A DNA stretch of 64,000 nt. Source: Sphingobium sp. (lineage in GTDB: Bacteria > Pseudomonadota > Alphaproteobacteria > Sphingomonadales > Sphingomonadaceae). The notes under the pieces were generated by a model. That model was not told the origin of the DNA and did no database searches. It worked only from the letters and a program-made list of their open reading frames with translations. Location of the stretch: contig QFQF01000010.1 of NCBI GenBank assembly GCA_003248935.1, positions 1-64,000 of the forward strand, written 5' to 3'. Shown piece by piece: positions 16,863-26,769 of the stretch (the stretch's first letter is position 1; each line of letters begins with the position of its first letter). The translations under genes and the position numbers were made by a program.

Positions 16863-18782
16863 ATGAACGATCGCCCGCATACGCCGTTGCTCGATCAGGT
16901 GGATACGCCCGCCGACCTGCGTCGGCTGCAGCCCGCACAGCTTCGCCAGCTCGCCGACGAACTGCGGCAGGAAACGATCTCCGCCGTCGGCGTGACCGGC
17001 GGTCATCTGGGTTCCGGCCTTGGCGTCGTGGAGCTGACGACCGCGATCCACTATGTGTTCGACACGCCCAACGACCGGCTGATCTGGGACGTCGGGCATC
17101 AATGTTATCCGCACAAGATCCTGACCGGCCGACGCGACCGCATCCGCACCCTGCGCCAGGGCGGCGGCCTGTCCGGCTTCACGAAGCGCGCCGAAAGCGA
17201 ATATGATCCGTTCGGCGCAGCGCACAGCTCGACATCGATCAGCGCCGCTCTGGGCTTTGCCATCGCCAACAAGATGGCGGGTCAGCCGGGCAAGGCGATC
17301 GCCGTGATCGGCGACGGCGCAATGTCGGCAGGCATGGCCTATGAGGCGATGAACAACGCGGCGGACGCGGGCAACCGGCTGGTCGTCATCCTGAACGACA
17401 ACGACATGTCGATCGCCCCGCCGGTCGGCGGCCTGTCCTCCTATCTCGCACGGATCGTGTCCAGCCGCGAGTTCCTGTCGGTGCGCGACGTGCTCAAGCG
17501 CCTGGCCCGCAGGCTGCCCGGACCGCTGCATAAGGCGGCCAAGCGCACGGACGAATATGCGCGCGGCATGGCGATGGGCGGCACCCTGTTCGAGGAACTG
17601 GGCTTCTATTATGTCGGGCCGATCGACGGCCACAATCTCGACCAGCTGATCCCGGTGCTGGAGAATGTCCGCGATGCGGCCGAGGGGCCGTGCCTGATCC
17701 ATGTCGTCACGAAGAAGGGCAAGGGCTATGCCCCGGCCGAGGCGGCGGCGGACAAATATCACGGCGTGCAGAAGTTCGACGTGATCACCGGCGCGCAGGC
17801 GAAGGCCCCGCCGGGACCGCCGAGCTACACCAGCGTCTTCGCCGCCGCGCTGATCGCCGAGGGGCAGCGCGACCCGCGGGTCTGTGCGATCACCGCCGCG
17901 ATGCCGTCCGGCACCGGCCTCGACAAGTTCCAGCAGGCGTTCCCTGATCGCACGTTCGACGTGGGCATTGCCGAACAGCATGCGGTGACCTTCGCCGCCG
18001 GCCTCGCCGCGCAGGGCATGCGCCCGTTCTGCGCGATCTACTCGACATTCCTCCAGCGCGCCTATGATCAGGTCGTGCACGACGTGGCGATCCAGAACCT
18101 GCCCGTGCGCTTCGGTATCGACCGCGCGGGGCTGGTCGGCGCCGACGGCAGCACCCATGCGGGCAGCTTTGACATCGCCTATCTCGCCACCCTGCCCAAT
18201 TTCGTGGTGATGGCCGCCGCCGACGAGGCGGAACTGGTCCACATGGTCCACACCTGCGCCGTCCACGACAGCAGCCCCATCGCCGTGCGCTATCCGCGCG
18301 GCAACGGCACCGGCGTCCCGCTGCCCGCAACGCCCGAGCGGCTGGAGATCGGCAAGGGCCGCATCGTGCGCGAGGGCAAGAAGGTCGCGATCCTGTCGCT
18401 CGGCACGCGGCTGGAGGAAGCGCTGAAGGCCGCCGATGCGCTCGACGCCCGTGGCCTGTCGACGACCGTCGCCGACCTGCGCTTCGCCAAGCCGCTGGAC
18501 GAGGCACTGATCCGGCGCCTGCTCACCACCCATGAGGTCGCCGTGACCGTCGAGGAAGGCGCCGTGGGCGGGCTGGGCGCGCATGTGCTGACGCTCGCGA
18601 GCGATCATGGCCTGATCGACAACGGCCTGAAACTGCGGACCATGCGCCTGCCCGACATCTTCCAGGATCAGGACAAGCCGGAGAAGCAATATGCCGACGC
18701 CCGGCTGGACGCGGCGGCGATCGTCGACACGGTGCTCGCGGCCCTGCGCCACAACAGCGTGAACGCGGAAGCGCGGGCCTGA
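16863..18782 (+). CDS. dxs: 1-deoxy-D-xylulose-5-phosphate synthase
   Basis: First step of the MEP isoprenoid pathway: thiamine-diphosphate-dependent condensation of pyruvate with glyceraldehyde-3-phosphate. 639 aa, full length. It has DVGHQCYPHKILTGR, the ThDP/Mg motif GDGAMSAGMAYEAMNNA, EQHAVTFAAGLA with the catalytic Glu, and DRAGLVGADGSTHAG. It supplies precursors used by the IspA encoded at 2.7-3.6 kb. A frame on the opposite strand is also open for its whole length but is a GC-driven shadow. Confidence 0.97.
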   Translation: MNDRPHTPLLDQVDTPADLRRLQPAQLRQLADELRQETISAVGVTGGHLGSGLGVVELTTAIHYVFDTPNDRLIWDVGHQCYPHKILTGRRDRIRTLRQGGGLSGFTKRAESEYDPFGAAHSSTSISAALGFAIANKMAGQPGKAIAVIGDGAMSAGMAYEAMNNAADAGNRLVVILNDNDMSIAPPVGGLSSYLARIVSSREFLSVRDVLKRLARRLPGPLHKAAKRTDEYARGMAMGGTLFEELGFYYVGPIDGHNLDQLIPVLENVRDAAEGPCLIHVVTKKGKGYAPAEAAADKYHGVQKFDVITGAQAKAPPGPPSYTSVFAAALIAEGQRDPRVCAITAAMPSGTGLDKFQQAFPDRTFDVGIAEQHAVTFAAGLAAQGMRPFCAIYSTFLQRAYDQVVHDVAIQNLPVRFGIDRAGLVGADGSTHAGSFDIAYLATLPNFVVMAAADEAELVHMVHTCAVHDSSPIAVRYPRGNGTGVPLPATPERLEIGKGRIVREGKKVAILSLGTRLEEALKAADALDARGLSTTVADLRFAKPLDEALIRRLLTTHEVAVTVEEGAVGGLGAHVLTLASDHGLIDNGLKLRTMRLPDIFQDQDKPEKQYADARLDAAAIVDTVLAALRHNSVNAEARA

Positions 18783-18971
18783 CGACAAGGGGCGGCGGAT
18801 CGTCCAGATGGGCGAGACGCGACCTATCAGCCGACGGACGGCCGCCAGACAAATGAACGCGCCATATTAGGCGTTGAAACGCGATGCGATCGAAACGGCG
18901 CGCGGCTGCTGGCTGGAGGAGGAGGAGCCCTGAACGGGCATCCCCTCTGCCTCCTCAACCGGCCTGAAGTC

Positions 18972-19385
18972 TTACTGCGCCGAGGCGCGGGCGTTCTGGC
19001 CGTCGCCTTCGGGCGCGGCGATGATGTCGCGGGTGGTGGCGCCCTTGTCGACGACGTTCGTGCCCGGATCGCCGGCGTCGGAGCGGACGCCCGGGGCTGC
19101 CCCGTCACGTCCGGCCGAACGCAGCAGGCCGCTTTCGGAGGAACTGCGCGCGACCGGGCCGCCGAACATTGCCTCCATCGCCTGACGGCTGGTTTCCGCG
19201 TTCGCCACCGGCGCGGCGCCCGGTGCGGGCGGCACCAGCGCGAAATCGGGCGGGATCACCAGCGGCGCCTGCCGCGCGACGGCGAATTCGTCCGGCCGCT
19301 GACGGTTGAACAGGCCCGACGATCCGCAACCGGACAGAACCAGGGTCAGCCCGAGCAGGCCGGTGGCGGTGAGGGAAATACGCAT
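18972..19385 (-). CDS. DUF3035 / BamF-like lipoprotein
   Basis: 137 aa: signal peptide with lipobox VLSGC at residues 14-18, then RPDEFAVARQAPLVIPPDF. The LVIPPDF segment is the short motif shared by BamC and the alphaproteobacterial BAM-complex lipoprotein BamF. The remainder is low-complexity Ala/Gly/Pro. It is likely an outer-membrane lipoprotein linked to beta-barrel assembly, though that role is inferred from the motif. It follows lspA by 5 bp. The start at 19385 gives the proper lipoprotein signal. Confidence 0.75.
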   Translation of the reverse strand: MRISLTATGLLGLTLVLSGCGSSGLFNRQRPDEFAVARQAPLVIPPDFALVPPAPGAAPVANAETSRQAMEAMFGGPVARSSSESGLLRSAGRDGAAPGVRSDAGDPGTNVVDKGATTRDIIAAPEGDGQNARASAQ

Positions 19386-19390
19386 TGGTG

Positions 19391-19900
19391 TCAGGTCTCC
19401 GTCTTTACCGTCTTCTCGCGCAGCAGCAGCGCCCGTGCAAGCAGGATCAGCACGCCGATGGTGATCGCCGCGTCGGCGAGATTGAAGATGAGGAAAGGCC
19501 GCCAGTTGCCGAAATGCAGGTCGGCATAGTCGACGACAAAGCCGAGGCGCGCGCGATCCAGGATGTTGCCGAGCGCGCCGCCCAGGATGAGGCCGAGACC
19601 GACCACGTCCTGCCGCGCCTTTTCCCGCCACAGCCAGACCGCGACGAACAGCGCGATGGCGCTCGTCATCGCCACCAGCGCCCAGCGCATCAGGCCGCTG
19701 CCCGCGTGGAACAGGCCCATGGACACGCCCCGGTTCTCCAGCCAGCGCAGGTTGAAGATCGGCAGGATCGTGATCCCCTCGTCCCCCCGCGAGCGCAGCG
19801 CCAGCGGATAGGTGACGACGAACTTCACGAACTGGTCGGCCAGAAACACGATCGCGGCCACGGCCAGGCCGAGCGGACGGTGGTGCAGGCGCGTGCTCAT
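19391..19900 (-). CDS. lspA: lipoprotein signal peptidase
   Basis: 169-aa inner-membrane aspartyl protease that cleaves prolipoprotein signal peptides. Four helices, with conserved blocks LENRGVSMGLF, GGALGNILDR (first catalytic Asp) and FNLADAAI (second Asp). Its ATG overlaps the ileS stop as ATGA, so the two are coupled. The next gene down is itself a lipoprotein. Confidence 0.96.
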   Translation of the reverse strand: MSTRLHHRPLGLAVAAIVFLADQFVKFVVTYPLALRSRGDEGITILPIFNLRWLENRGVSMGLFHAGSGLMRWALVAMTSAIALFVAVWLWREKARQDVVGLGLILGGALGNILDRARLGFVVDYADLHFGNWRPFLIFNLADAAITIGVLILLARALLLREKTVKTET

Positions 19901-22740
19901 GCCGACAGCACCGTATCGCACCGGTCGCAGAGCGTGCCGTCCTCCGTCACCTCCGGCAACAGGCGCCAGCAACGGCCGCATTTGTGCCATTCGCTCGGCT
20001 TCACGACGATGCCGTCGCCCACGCCCATCTCAACCCGCGCGACGATCGCCAGTTCGGCGAAATCGACGTCGCCGGTCGCGACCAGTTCACCCATGGTGAC
20101 GTCGGCCTCCAGGCTGGAGCGGACGATCTTCTCCCGCCGCAGCGGTTCGATGGCCTCGTTCACCTGATCGCGCTGGCTGCGCAACTCCGCCCATTTCTCG
20201 CCCAGTGCCTCGTCGATCCAGCGCGGCTCGACCTCCGGCCACTCAAGGAAATGGACGCTGTCGGCCGGATCGGGATAGCGGCTCTGCCACACTTCTTCCG
20301 CCGTGAAGGGAATGATCGGCGCAGCGTAGCGGACGAGCGCGTGGAACAGGGTGTCGAGCACCGTGCGATAGGCGCGACGCTTCGGGTCCGTCTTCGCATC
20401 GCAGTACAGGCAGTCCTTGCGGATATCGAAGAAGAAGGCGGACAGGTCGCTGTTGGCGAAGTCCATCAGCGCGCGGGTGTAGCGGCTGAACTCCAACCAG
20501 CTCTCGCTGTCCGCGCCACGGTCGACCACCGCACGCATTTCAGCGTCGAGTTTGCCCAGCAGGTGGAGCATGTAGCGCTCCAGCTCCGGCATCTCGGCAT
20601 AGGAGACCGCCTCGTTCTCCTCATCATAATCCGACAGCGCGCCGAGCAGGTAGCGGAAGGTATTGCGCAGCTTGCGATAGGCGTCGGACGATCCGGCCAG
20701 CACCTCCTTGCCGATGCGGACGTCGTCGAAATAGTCGGTGCTGGCGACCCACACGCGCAGGATGTCCGCGCCGCTCTCGCTCATGATCTTCAGCGGATCG
20801 ACGACGTTGCCGAGCGACTTCGACATCTTCTTGCCCGATCCGTCGAGCGCGAAGCCATGGGTGAGGACGGCCTTGTACGGCGCCTGCCCCCGCGTGCCGC
20901 AGCTTTCGAGCAGGGAGGACTGGAACCAGCCCCGATGCTGGTCCGACCCCTCGATATAGAGGTCGGCGCGGGTGCCCTCGCCATAGCGTCCCTCGACCAC
21001 GAAGCTGTGGGTCGACCCGGAATCGAACCAGACGTCGAGAATGTCGTTCACGACCTCATAGTCGGCAAGGTCGTGATCGGGGCCAAGCAGCGCCTGATGG
21101 TCGGCGCCGAACCATGCGTCCGCGCCGCCCGCCCGGAACGCCGCGACGATCCGGGCATTCACAGCCGGATCAACCAGATAGTCGCCGCTCTTGCGATTGA
21201 CATACAGGGCGATCGGCACGCCCCAGGCCCGCTGGCGGGAGATCACCCAGTCCGGGCGCCCCTCCACCATCGAGCGGATACGGTTGGTCGAGCGCTCAGG
21301 CACCCAGCGGGTGTGGGCGATCGCGTCAAGCGCCACTTCACGCAGCGTCGGACCGTTAGTCGGCGCATCGATGGACGACTCGTCGGCCATCACGGGGAGC
21401 GTGCCCTGCTGCGGCCGGTCCATCGGGATGAACCATTGCGGCGTGCAGCGGAAGATGATCTTCGCCTTCGACCGCCAGCTGTGCGGATAGCTGTGCCTGA
21501 AGTCGTCCGACGCGGCGAGCAGTGCGCCCGCCTCGCGCAGGTCGGTGCAGATCGGGCCGTCCTTGCTCACGAATTTGGGGTTGATGACCGACCCCTGCCC
21601 GCCCAGCCACAGCCAGTCCGCGCGATACTTGCCGTCGCCCTCGACCGCGAAGACGGGGTTGATGCCGTTCGCCTTGCACAGTTCGAAATCGTCCTCGCCA
21701 TGGTCGGGCGCCATGTGGACAAGGCCGGTGCCCGCGTCGGTGGTGACGAAATCGCCCGCGAGGAACGGACGCGGCTTGGCGAAGAAGCCGCCGAGGGCGT
21801 GCATCGGGTGGCGGGCTACTGCACCGGCGAGGTCTGAGCCTTTGCCACGCCAAAGCACGTCAATCAGAGCCGCACCGTCGGCACCGAAGCGTCGACCAAC
21901 AACATCAACCAGCTGCTCTGCCAGCAACATGGGTCCCTGACCATTAATGGTCACCAGCCAATAGGAAATCTCCGGCCCATAGGCCAAAGCCTGGTTCACC
22001 GGGATCGTCCATGGCGTCGTCGTCCAGATCACCGCATGGGCGCCGACCAGTTCCGGCGCGTTCGGCGCCTCGACGATCTCGAACGCCACGTCGATCTGGG
22101 TCGAGGTGATGTCCTCATATTCGACTTCCGCCTCGGCCAGCGCGGTTTTTTCGACCGGGGACCACATGACGGGCTTTGCGCCGCGATAGAGCTGGCCGCT
22201 TGTCGCGAACTTCAGCAGTTCGCCAACGATCGTCGCCTCGGCATCGAACTTCATGGTGAGATAGGGATCATCCCAGTCGCCCATCACGCCCAGGCGCTTG
22301 AACTGCTCCTTCTGCACGCCCACCCATTTGTCGGCATAGGCGCGGCACTGGGCGCGGAATTCCTGCGGCGGAACCTCGTCCTTGTTCTTCTTCTGCTTCC
22401 GGTATTCCTCCTCGATCTTCCATTCGATCGGAAGGCCGTGGCAATCCCAGCCGGGCACATAGGGCGCATCCTTGCCGAGCAAGGACTGGCTGCGGACGAT
22501 GATGTCCTTCAGCACCTTGTTCATCGCATGGCCCATGTGGATGTCGCCATTGGCGTAGGGCGGGCCGTCATGCAGGATGAAGCGCTCACGTCCCTTCCGC
22601 TTCGCGCGCAGCTTCCCGTACAGGTCCATCTCCGCCCAGCGCGCGGCAATCGCCGGTTCTTTCTGCGCGAGCCCCGCCTTCATCGGGAAGTCGGTTTGCG
22701 GAAGGAATACGGTGGATTTGTAGTCTGGCTGGTCGGTCAT
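19897..22740 (-). CDS. ileS: isoleucyl-tRNA synthetase
   Basis: Charges tRNA-Ile. 947 aa, class I synthetase. HIGH-type motif HMGH lies in PPYANGDIHMGH, KMSKS in GKKMSKSLGN, an editing CP1 domain lies between, and a C-terminal zinc finger has four Cys (KCGRCW and LCDRCD). The ribF-ileS-lspA order is conserved across proteobacteria. 94 bp separate it from ribF. Confidence 0.98.
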   Translation of the reverse strand: MTDQPDYKSTVFLPQTDFPMKAGLAQKEPAIAARWAEMDLYGKLRAKRKGRERFILHDGPPYANGDIHMGHAMNKVLKDIIVRSQSLLGKDAPYVPGWDCHGLPIEWKIEEEYRKQKKNKDEVPPQEFRAQCRAYADKWVGVQKEQFKRLGVMGDWDDPYLTMKFDAEATIVGELLKFATSGQLYRGAKPVMWSPVEKTALAEAEVEYEDITSTQIDVAFEIVEAPNAPELVGAHAVIWTTTPWTIPVNQALAYGPEISYWLVTINGQGPMLLAEQLVDVVGRRFGADGAALIDVLWRGKGSDLAGAVARHPMHALGGFFAKPRPFLAGDFVTTDAGTGLVHMAPDHGEDDFELCKANGINPVFAVEGDGKYRADWLWLGGQGSVINPKFVSKDGPICTDLREAGALLAASDDFRHSYPHSWRSKAKIIFRCTPQWFIPMDRPQQGTLPVMADESSIDAPTNGPTLREVALDAIAHTRWVPERSTNRIRSMVEGRPDWVISRQRAWGVPIALYVNRKSGDYLVDPAVNARIVAAFRAGGADAWFGADHQALLGPDHDLADYEVVNDILDVWFDSGSTHSFVVEGRYGEGTRADLYIEGSDQHRGWFQSSLLESCGTRGQAPYKAVLTHGFALDGSGKKMSKSLGNVVDPLKIMSESGADILRVWVASTDYFDDVRIGKEVLAGSSDAYRKLRNTFRYLLGALSDYDEENEAVSYAEMPELERYMLHLLGKLDAEMRAVVDRGADSESWLEFSRYTRALMDFANSDLSAFFFDIRKDCLYCDAKTDPKRRAYRTVLDTLFHALVRYAAPIIPFTAEEVWQSRYPDPADSVHFLEWPEVEPRWIDEALGEKWAELRSQRDQVNEAIEPLRREKIVRSSLEADVTMGELVATGDVDFAELAIVARVEMGVGDGIVVKPSEWHKCGRCWRLLPEVTEDGTLCDRCDTVLSA

Positions 22741-22834
22741 GCGGTCAATCTTGCAAACATCCGTTCGGTTCGAGCAGCTTCAGGCGATGCCGAGAAGCGA
22801 ACGGTCATGGTTGGAGCGCGTTTAGCGCCCGGCC

Positions 22835-23773
22835 CTACGCGACGCGCGGCGTCCCCGCAAGGATTTGCCGTGCGCGGTCGCAGTCCGCGTTCATCTGCAC
22901 GACCAGCGCGTCGAGATTGTCGAACTTCGCCTCCGGCCGGAGATATTCGATCAACTCGACCTCGATCACCTGATCGTAGAGATTTTCGGAGAAGTCGAAG
23001 AAATAAGGTTCCAGCAGTTCCTGCGGCGGCTGGATGGTCGGGCGAATGCCCAGATTGGCGGCGCCGTCCAGCACCCGGCCGTCGGGCAGGCGCCCGCGCG
23101 CGGCATAGACGCCATAGGCCGGGCGCAGATATTTGCCCATGTCGACGTTCGCGGTCGGAAAACCGATGGTGCGGCCCAGCTTGTTGCCGTGCTGCACCTT
23201 TCCCTCGATCGCGAAGGGTCGGGTCAGGAGGTGTGTGGCGGCGGCGCAATCGCCCGCCTCCAGCGCGCGCCGGATGCGGCTGGACGAGACGATCTCGCCA
23301 TTGTCGAGAACCGGCGCCACGGCCTCCGCGCGCAGGCCCTGCGCCGCGCCTATCGCCCCCAGCCTCTCGACATTGCCGGAACGGCCGCGGCCGAAGGTGA
23401 AATCCTGTCCGGTAACGACGCCCGCAGCGCCGACATCGGCGACCAGCATGTGCACGAACGCCTCCGCGTCCATCGCCGCCATATGCGCGTCGAAATGGAA
23501 GACGAGCATCGCGTCGGCGCCTGCGGCTGCGAACAGGCGCTGCCGCTGGTCGAGGGTCGTCAGGCGGAACGGGGCGGCGTCGGGGTGGAACAGGCGGGCA
23601 GGATGCGGGTCGAACGTGGCGACGATCGCGGGCCGCCCCTCCGCCTTCGCCAGAGCCACGGCGCGGCCGACAACGGCCTGATGCCCCAGGTGAAATCCGT
23701 CGAAATTCCCGAGCGCTACGATGCCCCCCCGCAGTTCGGCGGTCACCGGCGCGCCGCTGTCCAGCCGCTGCAT
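22835..23773 (-). CDS. ribF: bifunctional riboflavin kinase / FAD synthetase
   Basis: Makes FMN and then FAD from riboflavin. 312 aa. N-terminal FAD synthetase domain with GNFDGFHLGHQ and SSSRIRRALEAGD. C-terminal riboflavin kinase domain with GRTIGFPTANV and AANLGIRPT. The frame runs further upstream. The ATG at 23773 (MQRLDSG) best fits family length, and one at 23794 is possible. Confidence 0.95.
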   Translation of the reverse strand: MQRLDSGAPVTAELRGGIVALGNFDGFHLGHQAVVGRAVALAKAEGRPAIVATFDPHPARLFHPDAAPFRLTTLDQRQRLFAAAGADAMLVFHFDAHMAAMDAEAFVHMLVADVGAAGVVTGQDFTFGRGRSGNVERLGAIGAAQGLRAEAVAPVLDNGEIVSSSRIRRALEAGDCAAATHLLTRPFAIEGKVQHGNKLGRTIGFPTANVDMGKYLRPAYGVYAARGRLPDGRVLDGAANLGIRPTIQPPQELLEPYFFDFSENLYDQVIEVELIEYLRPEAKFDNLDALVVQMNADCDRARQILAGTPRVA

Positions 23774-23893
23774 GGGCGGGGCTATAGGGGCCATCACAGG
23801 CGTGCGCAATCCATAAGCCGGAACATCGCGCCCGCGTTCCGTTTTACTACGCAATGGGTCGGGGGGACGATCGCGCAACCCTTTCGGCCGGCG

Positions 23894-24385
23894 TCAGGCG
23901 CGGACGAAACTGACATAGCTGAAGCCGGGCCGGCCGGTGTCGGCCGCATGATCCTCCCGCCAGTGTTCGCGCCACTGCGCCGGGTCCGGGTAGGGGATGA
24001 CGGCGTCGCCCGGCACGTCGAGATGCACCTCGGTCAGTTCGATCCGGTGGGCGCGCGGCAGGAACAGGCGATAGATTTCCGCGCCGCCGATCACCGATAT
24101 GACCGGGGCGTTGGCCCGGGCCAGCGCCGTGTCCGGATCATGGACAACCTCCGCCCCGTCCGCCTCCCATGCCCGGTCACGCGTCAGGACGATGTGCCGC
24201 CGCCCGGGCAGCAGGCCGGGCAGGCTGTCGAAGGTCCGCCGCCCCATGATCATCGGCGTGCCCATGGTCAGCGTCTTGAACCGCCGCTGCTCGCCCGGAA
24301 TGTGCCAGGGAATGTCCCCGTCCGACCCGATGACGCCATTGTCGGCGCGCGCGAGGAGCAGGACGATCTGGGGCGTTGCGGTCAC
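23894..24385 (-). CDS. folA: dihydrofolate reductase
   Basis: Reduces dihydrofolate with NADPH. 163 aa. Seen: NGVIGSDGDIPW, then HIPGEQRRFK with Glu at the position of the catalytic acid, MGRRTFDSLPGLLPGR, and the GGAEIY nucleotide loop. The GTG at 24385, five bases past the purK stop, gives a typical DHFR N-terminus. An ATG at 24415 inside purK is the alternative and would add 10 residues. Confidence 0.92.
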   Translation of the reverse strand: MTATPQIVLLLARADNGVIGSDGDIPWHIPGEQRRFKTLTMGTPMIMGRRTFDSLPGLLPGRRHIVLTRDRAWEADGAEVVHDPDTALARANAPVISVIGGAEIYRLFLPRAHRIELTEVHLDVPGDAVIPYPDPAQWREHWREDHAADTGRPGFSYVSFVRA

Positions 24386-24389
24386 GGCC

Positions 24390-25463
24390 TCATCCAAGGC
24401 CCAGGCGCGTGACATGGCCCATCTTGCGGCCCGGTCGCGCCTCATGCTTGCCGTAGAGGTGCAGGTGATTGGCCGGATCGGCGAGGATCGCGGGCCATTC
24501 GTCGACCGCGTCGCCGATCAGGTTCCGCATCACGGCAGACGAGGCCGCAAGCCCGGTGTCGCCGAGCGGCAGGCCGCAGATCGCGCGGACATGATTCTCG
24601 AACTGGCTGGTGAGCGCGCCCTCGATCGTCCAGTGGCCGCTGTTATGCACGCGCGGCGCCATCTCGTTGAAGACCGGGCCGTCGGCAGAGGCGAAGAATT
24701 CGACGGCGAGAACGCCGACATAATCCAGCTTTTCGGCTATCGCGCGGGCGAGCGTCCGGGCCGCATCCTGCTGCGCCGCGACCAGGCCGCCGGCCGGAAC
24801 CGTGGAGGTTGCGAGGATACCGGACAGATGGACGTTCTCCGCGCTGTCCCAGAAGCGGATGTCGCCATCGGTGCCCCGCACCAGGATGACGGAGAATTCC
24901 TGATCGAAGCGGACGAACCCCTCCAGGATCGACGGCACGCGATGGACCGCGTTCCACGCCCCCACGGCCTCGCCCGGATCGGTGATCCGCACCTGCCCCT
25001 TGCCGTCATAGCCCATGCGATTGGTCTTGAGGATTTGCGGCACGTCACGCGTTTCAAGCGCGATTTCGAGCATGTCGAGGCTGTCGACCGGCACGAAGGG
25101 CGCGGTCAGTCCGCCCAGACCGGTGACGAAGCGCTTTTCGGCAAGGCGGTCCTGCGCGATGCGCAGAGCGGCGATGCCCGGCCGCACGAGGCCGTGCGCC
25201 GCCAGCACGTCGAGCGCCGAGGTCTCGATATTCTCGAATTCATAGGTGACGACATCGACCGTGTCGGCAAAGCGGGCGAGCGCGTCGGCATCGGAATAGT
25301 CCGCCTGCGTCCAGCGGGGCGACACGTCGGCCGCCGGGCCGCTCGCCTCCGGCGCGAAGATGTGCGTGCGATAGCCGAGCTGCGCCGCCGCCATCGCCAG
25401 CATCCGGCCCAGCTGGCCGCCGCCCAATATACCGATGGTGGACCCGGGCGGGACGAGGGTCAT
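24390..25463 (-). CDS. purK: N5-carboxyaminoimidazole ribonucleotide synthase
   Basis: ATP-grasp enzyme that carboxylates AIR to N5-CAIR in purine synthesis. 357 aa: IGILGGGQLGRMLA at the N-terminus, YEFENIE, ILKTNRMGYDGKGQ and EMAPRVHNSGHWT. Its ATG shares one base with the purE stop (TGATG), so the product is probably made in step with PurE, the next enzyme. The long frame upstream of the start is antisense-like noise within purE. Confidence 0.96.
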   Translation of the reverse strand: MTLVPPGSTIGILGGGQLGRMLAMAAAQLGYRTHIFAPEASGPAADVSPRWTQADYSDADALARFADTVDVVTYEFENIETSALDVLAAHGLVRPGIAALRIAQDRLAEKRFVTGLGGLTAPFVPVDSLDMLEIALETRDVPQILKTNRMGYDGKGQVRITDPGEAVGAWNAVHRVPSILEGFVRFDQEFSVILVRGTDGDIRFWDSAENVHLSGILATSTVPAGGLVAAQQDAARTLARAIAEKLDYVGVLAVEFFASADGPVFNEMAPRVHNSGHWTIEGALTSQFENHVRAICGLPLGDTGLAASSAVMRNLIGDAVDEWPAILADPANHLHLYGKHEARPGRKMGHVTRLGLG

Positions 25464-25951
25464 CAGTCCTCCGGGCTTTCCGCGACAGCCTCGGTCTGCT
25501 GCGCGCGCCAGGCATCGAGGCGTTCGGCCAGCGCCGCGTCGGTCGTCGCCAGCATGGCGGCCGCCAGAAGCGCGGCATTGGTCGCCCCGGCCTTCCCGAT
25601 GGCAAGCGTGCCGACCGGGATGCCGGCGGGCATCTGGACGATGGAGAGCAGGCTGTCCTTGCCCTTCAGCGCCTTCGATTCGACGGGCACGCCCAGCACC
25701 GGCAGGCGGGTCATCGCGGCCGTCATGCCGGGCAGATGAGCCGCGCCCCCCGCCCCCGCGATGATCACGCGCAGCCCCCTGTCCACGGCGGAATGGGCAT
25801 AGTCGTACAGCCGCTGCGGCGTACGATGGGCGGACACCACCTTGCATTCGTGCGGTACGCCAAGCGCCTTCAGCGTATCCGCCGCATGGTGCATCGTGTC
25901 CCAGTCGGACCGGCTGCCCATGATGATGCCGACAAGAACCTGCTCAGCCAC
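25463..25951 (-). CDS. purE: N5-carboxyaminoimidazole ribonucleotide mutase
   Basis: Moves the carboxyl group of N5-CAIR to give CAIR. 162 aa. Class I PurE motifs MGSRSDW, SAHRTP and GAGGAAHLPGM. The start codon is GTG at 25951, with an AGGA-type site just upstream. First gene of purE-purK-folA. Confidence 0.96.
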   Translation of the reverse strand: MAEQVLVGIIMGSRSDWDTMHHAADTLKALGVPHECKVVSAHRTPQRLYDYAHSAVDRGLRVIIAGAGGAAHLPGMTAAMTRLPVLGVPVESKALKGKDSLLSIVQMPAGIPVGTLAIGKAGATNAALLAAAMLATTDAALAERLDAWRAQQTEAVAESPED

Positions 25952-26082
25952 GGCCTGCTTCCTACCCCTTTTGAGCGCGCGGAGGCATGCCGCGTCACCC
26001 GGAAGCGTAGCCCCTTAACCGGGGGCCGCCGTTATCGCAACGCGCCAGTGCAAATTTGCGCACACGCCGCGCGCGCCGCCCT

Positions 26083-26769
26083 TCAGCGCTCCGACAGGTA
26101 ATAGCGGTCCAGCGCCTTCAGATCGCCGTCAAGTTCGTAGACGATCGGCTGTCCGGTCGGGATTTCCAGCTCCGTGATCTCGTCGTCGGGAATGCCGGAC
26201 AGATGCTTGACCAGCGCACGCAGCGAATTGCCGTGGGCAGAGATGACGACACGCTTGTCCGCCTTCAGTTCGGGTGCGATGCGTGCCTCCCAATAGGGCA
26301 GGACGCGGGCGATCGTGTCCTTCAGGCTCTCGGTCGACGGGATCGGGATGCCCGCGTAGCGGCGGTCCTGCGCCAGGTCGAATTCGCTGCCCGCCTCCAG
26401 CGGCGGCGGCGGCGTGTCGAAGCTGCGACGCCAGATCTTCACCTGATCGTCACCATGCTTGGCGGCGGTCTCCGCCTTGTTGAGGCCGGTCAGGCCGCCA
26501 TAATGACGTTCGTTGAGGTGCCAGTCCTTCTCGACCGGCAGCCACAGACGGCCCATTTCCTCCAGCACCAGATTGAGCGTCTTGATCGCGCGGGTCTGAA
26601 CCGAGGTGAAGCAGGTATCGAAGTCGAGCCCCTTCTCCTTCAGCAGCCTGCCCGCAGCGCGCGCCTCTTCCGCGCCTTTCTCGGTCACGTCCACGTCCCA
26701 CCAGCCGGTGAAGCGGTTTTCCAGGTTCCAGGCGGACTGGCCATGGCGAATGAGGACGAGCGTGGGCAT
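26083..26769 (-). CDS. gpmA: 2,3-bisphosphoglycerate-dependent phosphoglycerate mutase
   Basis: Interconverts 3- and 2-phosphoglycerate. 228 aa. Catalytic LIRHGQSAWN (phosphohistidine H9), NERHYGGLTG and SAHGNSLRALV. ATG at 26769 is the family start. It is divergent from the dienelactone hydrolase gene and 131 bp upstream of purE, which may or may not share its transcript. Confidence 0.95.
   Translation of the reverse strand: MPTLVLIRHGQSAWNLENRFTGWWDVDVTEKGAEEARAAGRLLKEKGLDFDTCFTSVQTRAIKTLNLVLEEMGRLWLPVEKDWHLNERHYGGLTGLNKAETAAKHGDDQVKIWRRSFDTPPPPLEAGSEFDLAQDRRYAGIPIPSTESLKDTIARVLPYWEARIAPELKADKRVVISAHGNSLRALVKHLSGIPDDEITELEIPTGQPIVYELDGDLKALDRYYLSER

Noticed and set aside
16770..18788. 672-codon open frame antisense to dxs
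   Set aside because: Covers the whole of dxs and parts of zur, no recognisable domain, typical high-GC shadow.
19984..21837. 617-codon open frame antisense to ileS
   Set aside because: Shadow of a highly conserved synthetase. Composition and lack of motifs argue against coding.
26050..26059. Palindrome GCAAATTTGC between gpmA and purE
   Set aside because: Only 10 bp, no further symmetry. It could arise by chance and does not match a PurR site.
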